Source of the DNA: JANYJA01 sp038229055
GTDB taxonomy: Bacteria > Acidobacteriota > Terriglobia > Bryobacterales > Bryobacteraceae
Direction: 5' to 3'
Assembly: GCA_038229055.1 (NCBI GenBank)
Contig: JBBROU010000088.1
Span: 1-21,709 of the forward strand
DNA length: 21,709 bases
Part shown: positions 1-6,677 of the stretch, in pieces
Layout: each line of letters starts with the position of its first letter
Numbering within the stretch: position 1 is the stretch's first letter
Program-made: the position numbers and the translations under genes
Notes under the pieces: generated by a model
The model's database searches: none
Told to the model about the DNA's origin: nothing
Seen by the model: the letters and a program-made list of their open reading frames with translations, nothing else

Positions 1-104
1 AAAGTTGACGCGCACTCCGGGGAGGGGATATAGTTTGTAACTTGCAGCAATGGGCCAGCATTCCTTCTTTCGCGGGCGGGATTCGTTGAAGGCAAAGAAT
101 TTAC

Positions 105-134
105 TTGACACTGAGCCGGGTATTACGGTATCTA
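105..134 (+). promoter_or_regulatory. weak candidate sigma70 promoter
   Basis: TTGACA at 105-110 is a perfect -35 hexamer. The best -10 candidate at 18-nt spacing is TATCTA (129-134), which matches the consensus at only three of six positions. If real, transcription would begin near 141 and give the gene at 396 a leader of about 255 nt that includes the folded region at 241-336. This is a single-site match and could be chance. Confidence 0.25.
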
Positions 135-240
135 TGTTTTTGCTGCATCGGTATTGGCGGGCAATTTTCGTTTCAAAGTCGGCGAGCCAAAAAGGTTGTT
201 ACTAGATAAAAATGAGCTTGCAGGCCGCGGTTAGCACGTC

Positions 241-336
241 CCGGATTGTCCACTTGAGGAAATCCGGCAAGTCTGGATCTCCGCCCGACACGGAGAAAAT
301 TCCTCAAGTAGTAAAAGTATTTGGTTGTAGTTGAGG
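241..336 (+). promoter_or_regulatory. structured leader with competing RNA folds
   Basis: Fold A is a three-way junction. It is closed by ACTTGAGGAA (252-261) pairing with TTCCTCAAGT (300-309). Inside it are ATCCGG (262-267) with CTGGAT (273-278, one G-U) and CTCCG (279-283) with CGGAG (291-295). Fold B is incompatible with it: CCGGATT (241-247) pairs perfectly with AATCCGG (261-267), and CCTCAA (302-307) pairs with a second TTGAGG (331-336). The pairings are read directly from the sequence. A regulatory function is inferred from the switch-like competition and the position upstream of a secreted-protein gene. I do not recognise it as a known riboswitch class. Confidence 0.35.
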
Positions 337-369
337 CTCAGGTTGACCAAGCACTTCGACCGATTCAAA

Positions 370-389
370 TTTTGAAAACTTTCAAGGAG
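370..389 (+). promoter_or_regulatory. weak hairpin over the ribosome binding site
   Basis: TTGAA (372-376) can pair with TTCAA (381-385) around a 4-nt loop, with two possible flanking G-U pairs. The 3' arm runs into the Shine-Dalgarno AAGGAG (384-389) of the gene starting at 396. The stem is A/T-rich and weak, so it may only modestly mask the site. The Shine-Dalgarno itself is strong, has a 6-nt spacer and decides the start codon. Confidence 0.3.
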
Positions 390-395
390 AAAGAA

Positions 396-2003
396 ATGGC
401 AGATTTTAGAAAAAAGATGTTAGTGCTCGCCAGCTTAGCCGTAATCGGCGCAGCCTCGGCCAGCGCGCAGAATTTTAGTTGCAACGCAGCTCCAGCCAAC
501 CCGCTGCAGATGCGTGCGGAAGGCATCACGGAGCCCGCGGGCGACGTACTCCTCACCTGCACCGGCAACACCCCGGGGCTGAATTTTATCAACTTGACCG
601 TTACGCTCAACACCGCCATCACTAGCCGTCTTCAGGCCAGTGGCTTGAGTGAGGCGGCAGTTCTGGTAAATGAACCGCAACCGGGCCTCCAGTATACTGC
701 CAACAATGCGGCGACGATCCCTCCCCAAGTGCAGAATGTGTTCTACGGCAGCCAAACTGCCGTCAATCAAGTTACGTTCCTGGCACTCCCTACTACACTG
801 GGTCCGGGGAACGTGGCAATCTACCGTATCACCAACATCCGAGCGAATGCCAGTGCTTTGGGCGTGGCCCCGGGTGGCGCACTTCCCAATAACGTGATTG
901 AGAACGTTTCGTCCTCAACAGGGTTTTTGATCATCAACCCGTCGCAGACCGTTGGCGCGGTATTGCGCGGTCTCAATGCTTCGACAGTTACTGGCGCGGC
1001 GAACTTCCTGCAATGCGTTGGCTCGACGTCAGCCTCGGCCTTCACGGTGAATGTTTCCGAAGGTTTCGCGACTGCTTTCAAAGATCGTGAGATTCCCGGT
1101 CATCAGAACACCCCCGGCGATGTTCGTAACACAGAGTCGATGTTCGAGGTAGGCGTTCCGGCCTTCACCACCGCCGCCAGCCCGATTGGCCAGGTTGGCG
1201 CAGCCGATACCGCTACCCGCTTCCAGATCGTGCTGACCAATATCCAGAATGGTGTCACGATTGCACCACCCACCTCAGCTCCGTCTCCAAATGGCGCGAT
1301 AGCCAACTTAATCAGCTACGCCGGCGGAGTTGCGATCTACGAGATCGCCAGCGCGCAGCCGTTCTCGCTGGACTCGTTTGCTATCACTTTTCCCGTCAGT
1401 TATACCGCTAGCCCCAGCACCAACAGCCCGGGCCTGGGTGGTATGAACGTCGCAGTTAGCTTCAACCCGACCAGCACCATCACGGTCGCTTCGCCTGCCA
1501 CGGTGCCGATCCCGCGCTTCGTTGACACGTCTTCGCCGCTCACTGGCTTCACGGTCACCGCTTGCTCGACGACCCTGCTCTTCCCGTTCGTCAGCAACAT
1601 CGCTGGCTTCGACACGGGTATCGCAATCTCGAACACCTCGACCGATCCGTTCGGTGCCCTCGGCGCGCTGCCTCAGTCCGGCACATGCATGCTGACCTTC
1701 TACGGTTCCGGCGCTCCGGCCTCACCGTTCACTACGGCTGCGGCGGTCGCTTCTGGTACCGCCTACACCACGCTCGCTTCGACCGTTGCTCCTGGATTCC
1801 AGGGTTACATGTTCGCGCAGTGTGCCTTCCAGTACGGTCACGGCTTCGCGTTCATCACCGATGGATTCGGTGGCCCGGGTCGCGGTCTCTCACAGGGCTA
1901 TCTCGCTCTCGTGATTCCCGATCCAACGCAGATCGCCCGCACGCCCGTTCCTGGCAGTGCACATACGGGTCCTTCTCTTCCTGGCGAAGCACTGTTCCAG
2001 TAG
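396..2003 (+). CDS. secreted protein of Solibacter-type, unknown function
   Basis: This is a 535-residue exported protein of unknown function. The start at 396 is chosen over an in-frame upstream TTG because AAGGAG lies 6 nt before it and a signal peptide then begins at once: a basic FRKK stretch, a hydrophobic core, and a likely cut after ASA at residue 24. The mature part is rich in Ala, Thr, Ser, Val and Asn, with many short beta-like segments and few charges, as in surface or secreted beta-sandwich proteins. The last 144 residues (from about 392) form a distinct module: LLFPFVSNIAGFDTGIAISN, then a GTC motif, then FQGYMFAQCAFQYGHGFAFI and GYLALVI. I associate this module with the C-termini of many Acidobacteria secreted proteins (memory, not searched). 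Its two or three cysteines could form disulfides outside the cell. A strong terminator follows, so it is probably monocistronic. Export is likely; function is unknown. Confidence 0.85.
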   Translation: MADFRKKMLVLASLAVIGAASASAQNFSCNAAPANPLQMRAEGITEPAGDVLLTCTGNTPGLNFINLTVTLNTAITSRLQASGLSEAAVLVNEPQPGLQYTANNAATIPPQVQNVFYGSQTAVNQVTFLALPTTLGPGNVAIYRITNIRANASALGVAPGGALPNNVIENVSSSTGFLIINPSQTVGAVLRGLNASTVTGAANFLQCVGSTSASAFTVNVSEGFATAFKDREIPGHQNTPGDVRNTESMFEVGVPAFTTAASPIGQVGAADTATRFQIVLTNIQNGVTIAPPTSAPSPNGAIANLISYAGGVAIYEIASAQPFSLDSFAITFPVSYTASPSTNSPGLGGMNVAVSFNPTSTITVASPATVPIPRFVDTSSPLTGFTVTACSTTLLFPFVSNIAGFDTGIAISNTSTDPFGALGALPQSGTCMLTFYGSGAPASPFTTAAAVASGTAYTTLASTVAPGFQGYMFAQCAFQYGHGFAFITDGFGGPGRGLSQGYLALVIPDPTQIARTPVPGSAHTGPSLPGEALFQ

Positions 2004-2017
2004 TCTGCTGTATCTCT

Positions 2018-2051
2018 AAAAAGGGGGGAGCTTCGGCTCCCCCTTTTTTTT
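2018..2051 (+). terminator. intrinsic terminator, UUCG tetraloop
   Basis: GGGGGAGC (2024-2031) pairs perfectly with GCTCCCCC (2036-2043) around a TTCG tetraloop. An A-run lies on the 5' side and a run of eight T on the 3' side. It begins 15 nt after the stop codon of the secreted-protein gene. The A and T runs extend the stem, so it could also work on the opposite strand, although no minus-strand gene ends here. Confidence 0.93.
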
Positions 2052-2057
2052 GCTTGC

Positions 2058-2066
2058 TGATAGAAT
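2058..2066 (+). promoter_or_regulatory. candidate extended -10 promoter
   Basis: TGATAGAAT is an extended -10 element: TGN followed by TAGAAT, five of six to consensus. It lies just after the terminator of the upstream gene and 57 nt before the start codon at 2123. No convincing -35 is present, because that position falls inside the terminator stem. An extended -10 could compensate. Confidence 0.4.
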
Positions 2067-2122
2067 AAGGCGTCCGCGTCCAAGCTAGCTTCAGATCCCC
2101 GTGCCCAAAGGATGAAAAACTA

Positions 2123-4198
2123 ATGGAATTCACTCTCTTTTCGAAGAAATCTTTGGCGCTTAGTGCGCTCCTTATAATTTCGAGCGGCGTCGGCGCGGCG
2201 CAGACGGTTTCGATTGTTTCCGGTAACGGACAGCTGGTAAGGAGTAATTTCCAGTCGAACGTTCCGCTCACCGTGCTGGTTCGCGACGCACAAGGCAATC
2301 CGCTCCCCAATACGACCGTTCACTTCACGATCTCCGGCCCAGGGACGTTGTTAAACTCCAATCCGGTGACAGACTCGAGCGGCCAGGCGTCGGCGCTGGT
2401 TGTCGGCGCATCGTTCTTCGGCACTACTACGGCTTTTCTTACATCGACCGTCACCGCAACGGTGGGAACTTCCTCTACGATGTTTGCTTTCACAAGCTTC
2501 GGTGTGGACACGTTCAACTCGCCGCTAGTTCAAGTGATCGTGGAGAACCCGACTATAAGCCAACCTCTCCCACCTGGAGTCACCGGTGCCGCCGGTACCA
2601 GCCTTGTCAAAGTTCACGTCCAGACAATTGACAGCGCGCAGTTCGGCGGCGTGCCGAACGTGGGCGTGAGCATCTCGGCCGGTATCTTCGGGCCGACCAT
2701 CGCCTGTCAGGGAGGAACGGTCTTTACCGACGCCACCGGCGAGGCTACCTGCACTCCTGTCTTCGGATTGCTCCCGGGCACGAGCACACTCACCGTTCAC
2801 GTCGGTAACTACCTCGATTTCCCCAACTTCCCCTTCAGCGTCGTTCTCGGCCAACCGGGTCTCATCAAAATCACCAGCGGCAACAATCAAACGGGTAGTC
2901 CCGGAAGCGCGCTTCCCCTGCCCATCGTCGCCACCGTAACCGACGCCAGCGGCAACCCGCTCTCCAACATCCCGGTCGTTTTCGAAGCCGTAAATCCCGG
3001 AACTGCCACCTTCACCAACATCCAGGCAACCTCCGACGCCAGTGGAAGAGTCTCGGCGAATGTCGTTCTCGGAAGCACATCCGGCTCCATTCAAGTCCGC
3101 GTCCGCGAAACACAGAATAGCAGCGTGGCCGCCATCTTCACGCTTAGTTCCAGCTTCGCCGTGGGCGGAATCGCCAAAATCTCCGGCGACAATCAGACCG
3201 TCTTGGTCAATACGAACTTCGCCAACCCGCTCATCGTCCAGGTCAACGACGTCAACGGCCATCCGATCCCCGGAACTACAGTTCAATTCGCGCTCACCTC
3301 AGGCAGTGCGACGTTGTCGAACATTTCAGCGGTAACAAACGCTTCCGGCCAGGCTTCCATCAACGTCGCCGGTGGCGCTCATGCGGGCCCAGCCGTCATT
3401 ACGGCAACAGCCGGCTCGCAAACGCTCACCTTTTCGCTTACCGTCACTCAGACCGGTCCAGTCATCACTTCCTCGAGCTTCTTTAACGGAGCCGGTTTCC
3501 AGCGGGGCGGCCTCGCTCCCGGCGCCATCGTTACCATTGTCGGCGCGGGCATCGCTCCCACGCTGCAAGGCTCCATCGTGTCGACCAACGAGATCGGCCT
3601 GCTTCCCGGCTCCCTCGACGGAGTTTCGGTCAGCGTCAACAGCATCCAAGCACCCATCTACAACGTATCGAACGTGAACGGGCAGCAGTCGGTAACCGTT
3701 CAGATTCCCTTCGAAACGGCGCCCGGTATGCAGCCGGTTACCGTGACCGTGAACGGCGCGTCAACCACGCTTGTCGTGAGCGTGCTCCCCGCCAGCCCCG
3801 GCATCTTCGAGTACGTTCAGTCGGACAACGTCAAGCGCGGAATCCTGCTGCATGCGGACGGCACCTTGGTGACGCCCGAGAACCCGGCGACGCATGGCGA
3901 AACGCTGCGCATGTTCGCCTCCGGACTCGGCCAGACCTCGCCGCCGATGCAGACCAACCAGTTCTCCCCGCTCGGTATCGATCCAACGGTTGTCGCTCCG
4001 GTGGTCGTCGGCGTCGCCAACCGCGGCGTCCCGGTGATCAACAGCATCTACGCGCGAAACCTGCTGGGAGTCTATGAGGTGCAGTTCCTGATTCCCAACG
4101 ACATCCCGTCCGGCTCCAGCATTCCACTTGCGCTCGCCGTTCGCGGCAGCGACGGAAATCTGGTATTCGCTAACCCGTCGTTGATTGTCGTCAGGTAA
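2123..4198 (+). CDS. exported Ig-like repeat protein with TIGR03437 C-terminal domain
   Basis: This is a 691-residue exported protein, probably at the cell surface or secreted. The signal peptide spans residues 1-26 (KK, then LALSALLII, cut near GAA|Q). Bacterial Ig-like (Big_1/invasin-like) domains follow at about 28-125, 247-345 and 350-443. They share the pattern V.D..GNP or NGHP, then V.F, then a T(D/N)..G.A or G.V strand and a closing V..G. A divergent domain lies at about 140-243 and has a cysteine pair. Residues 449-690 match TIGR03437, a domain I recall as characteristic of Solibacter, with FNGAGFQRGGLAPGAIVTIVG at its start region. The start follows AAAGGAT by about 10 nt. Big domains usually act as rigid stalks in adhesins, so a display or adhesion role is an inference; the ligand is unknown. 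It runs convergently into the minus-strand chaperone unit with a 26-nt gap. Confidence 0.88.
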   Translation: MEFTLFSKKSLALSALLIISSGVGAAQTVSIVSGNGQLVRSNFQSNVPLTVLVRDAQGNPLPNTTVHFTISGPGTLLNSNPVTDSSGQASALVVGASFFGTTTAFLTSTVTATVGTSSTMFAFTSFGVDTFNSPLVQVIVENPTISQPLPPGVTGAAGTSLVKVHVQTIDSAQFGGVPNVGVSISAGIFGPTIACQGGTVFTDATGEATCTPVFGLLPGTSTLTVHVGNYLDFPNFPFSVVLGQPGLIKITSGNNQTGSPGSALPLPIVATVTDASGNPLSNIPVVFEAVNPGTATFTNIQATSDASGRVSANVVLGSTSGSIQVRVRETQNSSVAAIFTLSSSFAVGGIAKISGDNQTVLVNTNFANPLIVQVNDVNGHPIPGTTVQFALTSGSATLSNISAVTNASGQASINVAGGAHAGPAVITATAGSQTLTFSLTVTQTGPVITSSSFFNGAGFQRGGLAPGAIVTIVGAGIAPTLQGSIVSTNEIGLLPGSLDGVSVSVNSIQAPIYNVSNVNGQQSVTVQIPFETAPGMQPVTVTVNGASTTLVVSVLPASPGIFEYVQSDNVKRGILLHADGTLVTPENPATHGETLRMFASGLGQTSPPMQTNQFSPLGIDPTVVAPVVVGVANRGVPVINSIYARNLLGVYEVQFLIPNDIPSGSSIPLALAVRGSDGNLVFANPSLIVVR

Positions 4199-4220
4199 GC
4201 CGATTGTAATCAGGTAAGCC
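4183..4220 (+). repeat. 19-bp tandem duplication at a stop codon
   Basis: Two adjacent 19-nt copies (4183-4201 and 4202-4220) differ at two positions. The first copy carries the last codons and the TAA stop of the Ig-like gene. The second repeats them just past the stop, including a second in-phase-looking AGGTAA. GTAAGCC (4214-4220) and GGCTTAC (4222-4228) form a near-contiguous inverted repeat that reaches the stop codon of the convergent gene. There is no T-run, so this is not a standard terminator. Confidence 0.85.
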
Positions 4221-4224
4221 AGGC

Positions 4225-5025
4225 TTACTCGAACTTCACGTGTACGTCGATCAGTTGATTCGACGGCATCACGCGCAGACGGATCACACCCGATTGATAG
4301 GCGTCGGCGGCCTTGGCACGAATCGTCACGGTCGCCTTCTGCCCTGCCTCTAGCTCCTCCGGCTCTACCTTAAGATCGAGCAGCTTGTAGTGGCCCCGTT
4401 CGGGCTTCACCGTGATCGGCCCGGGCATATCGTTCAGAACCGTAACCTGGCCGCTTGCGCCCGCCTTCGGGCTCAGGCGAATCAGCGAGGGTTCAGCTTT
4501 CACTTTGCTCTGAACTTTTTCAACCGTCGGTGCTTGTGCGAATCCGGTTGCGGGATCGGTCGCCTCTCCCGATGTTTTCCCGCCCGCCGTGCCGAATGGT
4601 GTCACGCGCACGCCATCCCGGTTGATATACCAGCACCACTTTCCGTTTTCCACTTTCCAGTAGCTCGGAAACGGCACGTCCATCGGTCCGTTTCCGAAGC
4701 CCATGATGCCGATCACCATCTTTCCGATAATCGTGGCCTTGGCCTTCTTGAAGTCGTCGCCATAGGAAATTTCGGAGATGCGGAAGCTCTTCAAATCCGG
4801 CTTATTCGCCGCGTAAAATCCGTCCTTCGATTCTTCCGCGACCAGATTCTCGGCAAGGCGAAATTTCCCGTCCGCGTGGGCTTGGTAAAACTGCGTGATG
4901 CGCGCGCGCAACGCGTCTTCCACATCGGGAGGAGCTTTCTGAAACAGATCCTGCGAGAAGGCGGGAATAGCCAGCAACAGTAGCACCAATATGAGGAACG
5001 ACAACAGCAACGAGGGGCGGATCAC
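4225..5025 (-). CDS. exported two-domain protein, unknown function, in chaperone operon
   Basis: This is a 266-residue protein with a clear signal peptide: a very hydrophobic LLLSFLILVLLLLAIPAF, with a cut near AFS|Q at residue 24. I do not recognise a family. Residues about 30-145 look like an alpha-plus-beta fold of NTF2/SnoaL type: an N-terminal helix with ITQFYQAHADGKF, then strands ending in YWKVENGKWCWYIN. Residues about 165-266 look like an all-beta Ig or DUF1573-like domain ending in IDVHVKFE. The start is GTG, only 9 nt after the stop of the HspR-like gene, with AGAGGG immediately upstream, so it is probably translated from the same message. That makes it the last gene of a dnaK-dnaJ-hspR transcript. 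A periplasmic envelope-stress role is possible but inferred only from position. Confidence 0.8.
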   Translation of the reverse strand: MIRPSLLLSFLILVLLLLAIPAFSQDLFQKAPPDVEDALRARITQFYQAHADGKFRLAENLVAEESKDGFYAANKPDLKSFRISEISYGDDFKKAKATIIGKMVIGIMGFGNGPMDVPFPSYWKVENGKWCWYINRDGVRVTPFGTAGGKTSGEATDPATGFAQAPTVEKVQSKVKAEPSLIRLSPKAGASGQVTVLNDMPGPITVKPERGHYKLLDLKVEPEELEAGQKATVTIRAKAADAYQSGVIRLRVMPSNQLIDVHVKFE

Positions 5026-5034
5026 CCCTCTATT

Positions 5035-5409
5035 TTAAGCCTTGCGGTACTGAATCACCGGAATTAACGAGTTCTTAACCGCCGATGGATCGCTGGCGCG
5101 GGGCCGCGCCGACAGCTCGCGATTCAGCGTCAGCACGAAGTCCTCGATCTGCTCGTGCATCTCGGCCATCTTCTCGCGCATGTTCAGGATGATCTCGACC
5201 CCCGCCAGATTCACCCCTAAATCGCGCGTCAGGTGCAGAATCACTTCCAGTCGCTCGACGTCTTCATCCGTATAGAGCCGCGTGTTGCCCTCGCTACGTG
5301 AAGGCTTCAGCAGCCCTTCGCGCTCGTACAGGCGGAGCGTCTGCGGATGAATGCCGTACTGCTCCGCCACCGACGAAATCATATAGGCGGCCTTGGCTTT
5401 GCGTCTCAT
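5035..5409 (-). CDS. hspR: MerR-family heat-shock repressor, HspR-like
   Basis: This is a 124-residue MerR-type regulator. Residues 9-40 carry the winged-helix core (YMISSVAEQYGIHPQTLRLY, then EREGLLKPSR), followed by NTRLYTDEDVERL and a long helix beginning DLGVNLAGVE. The phrases HPQTLRLYEREGL and LGVNLAGVE are typical of HspR rather than metal-sensing MerR proteins. No cysteine is present in the sequence, which argues against metal or redox sensing. In Actinobacteria, HspR represses the dnaK operon together with DnaK and binds the HAIR inverted repeat. Here the gene follows dnaJ by 3 nt, so feedback control of its own operon is likely. I found no full HAIR motif upstream of dnaK (see the site at 8703-8740). 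Confidence 0.9.
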   Translation of the reverse strand: MRRKAKAAYMISSVAEQYGIHPQTLRLYEREGLLKPSRSEGNTRLYTDEDVERLEVILHLTRDLGVNLAGVEIILNMREKMAEMHEQIEDFVLTLNRELSARPRASDPSAVKNSLIPVIQYRKA

Positions 5410-5412
5410 GCT

Positions 5413-6606
5413 CTACACTTTCTCCCACAGCTCGGCCCGAGGATCGTTTGGATGCAACTGCGCCAGCTCGCGGAGAATTTCCTTGGTGCGCTCGTCCTCC
5501 ACCTTGGGCGCCTGGATCGCCACCTCGACGATCTGATCCGCGCGCAGATTCTTGCGCGCGTTGAAAACGCCCTTCTCGCGAAGCCGGAACTTCTGTCCGT
5601 TCTGAGTCCCCTGCGGGATTTTCAGCAGTGTTCGGCCGTCGATCGTAGGAACCTCGATCTTGGCCCCCAGCCCCGCTTCGGTGACCGTAATCGGCACTTT
5701 TATGCGGATGTTGTCGCCATCGCGTTCGAAAAATGGATGCGGTTCCACCCGGACGGTGATGTAAAGGTCCCCCGCCGGCGCTCCCTGCGTTCCGGCATTC
5801 CCCTTGCCCTGAACGCGCAGCCGTGAGCCGGTCTGCGCCCCCGCGGGAATGCGGATCTCCACCGGTTCGGTGCGCGCAATGCGGCCGTCCCCATGGCACG
5901 TCGGGCAAGCGTTGCGCAGCCGCCCTTTTCCGTTGCAGCGCGGGCACGTCAAATTGAACTTCATCGCGCCAGCCATCTGCGACACGTTGCCGGTGCCATT
6001 GCACTGCGGGCAGGTCACCGAGCCCCCGGTGCTGGACGATCCCGTTCCGGAGCAGGTGCCGCACACTTCGTGCCGCGTCACTTCGATCTTGGCTTGAGTG
6101 CCGCGAATCGCCTGCCAGAAATCGATATTCAGCGCGTACTCAAGGTCCGTTCCCTTTTCGGGCGGCCTCTCTTCGGCCTCTTCACTGTCGCCGCGGAAGA
6201 ATTGCGAAAAAATATCCCGGAATGCCCCGCCGGATTCGCCCCGCGCGCTGCGCGGATCGCCGGTATGCTGCTTCGTATATTCAGAAAAATCGAACCCGCC
6301 GAATCCCATATTCGGCTGCGTGCGGCCCTGGCCCCCACCGGCTCCGCCTCCCGCGCTGCTGTGCGGCTGATAGCCGTTCTCGGAGTAGAACCCCACTTCG
6401 TCGTACATCTTCCGCTTTTTGGGATCGCTCAGAATGTCGTAAGCTTCCTGCACATTCTTGAAGCGGTCTTCGGCGGCCTTGTCCCCCGGATTCACGTCCG
6501 GATGATATTTCCGGGCCAGCTTCCGATACGACTTCTTGATTTCGTCCGCCGAGGCCGTCTTCGACTGCTTCAAAGTCTCGTAATAGTCGTGTTTCGGATT
6601 CGCCAT
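5413..6606 (-). CDS. dnaJ: chaperone protein DnaJ
   Basis: This is a 397-residue type I Hsp40, the cytoplasmic co-chaperone that stimulates the DnaK ATPase and delivers substrates. The J domain is at about 7-72 with the essential HPD at 35-37. A Gly-rich linker spans about 84-130 and includes a short GFGGFDF piece. The zinc domain has all four CxxCxGxG repeats, at about 182-189, 199-206, 221-228 and 234-241. The C-terminal substrate-binding beta domains continue from about 245 to 370. Length and order are normal for DnaJ. The start at 6606 gives MANPKHDYYETL and has no strong Shine-Dalgarno. The gene is 71 nt downstream of dnaK, and that gap is filled by a strong hairpin. Confidence 0.97.
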   Translation of the reverse strand: MANPKHDYYETLKQSKTASADEIKKSYRKLARKYHPDVNPGDKAAEDRFKNVQEAYDILSDPKKRKMYDEVGFYSENGYQPHSSAGGGAGGGQGRTQPNMGFGGFDFSEYTKQHTGDPRSARGESGGAFRDIFSQFFRGDSEEAEERPPEKGTDLEYALNIDFWQAIRGTQAKIEVTRHEVCGTCSGTGSSSTGGSVTCPQCNGTGNVSQMAGAMKFNLTCPRCNGKGRLRNACPTCHGDGRIARTEPVEIRIPAGAQTGSRLRVQGKGNAGTQGAPAGDLYITVRVEPHPFFERDGDNIRIKVPITVTEAGLGAKIEVPTIDGRTLLKIPQGTQNGQKFRLREKGVFNARKNLRADQIVEVAIQAPKVEDERTKEILRELAQLHPNDPRAELWEKV

Positions 6607-6622
6607 AATCTGCCAAAAGAAT

Positions 6623-6665
6623 GGACCGGCGTCCAGAGCGGAATTCCCGCCCTGGCCGCCGGCCC
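6623..6665 (-). promoter_or_regulatory. dnaK-dnaJ intercistronic hairpin, candidate attenuator
   Basis: On the transcribed (minus) strand two stacked 9-bp stems form: 6657-6665 with 6623-6631, and 6647-6655 with 6633-6641. They are separated by one G-A mismatch and capped by a 5-nt loop. Two positions that would be A-C on the plus strand are G-U on the minus strand, so the fold is better in the actual message. The sequence after it reads ATTCTTTTGG, a partial U-tract. It could cause partial termination or protect the dnaK mRNA 3' end. Both roles are inference. Confidence 0.6.
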
Positions 6666-6677
6666 GAACTGCGCCTC

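Noticed and set aside
1..240. possible coding sequence at the left edge
   Set aside because: No sizeable open frame or motif in any frame; treated as intergenic or leader DNA.
2525..3286. 253-codon minus-strand frame antisense to the Ig-like gene
   Set aside because: Asp/Gly/Glu-rich mirror of Val/Thr/Ser codons, with no recognisable motif.
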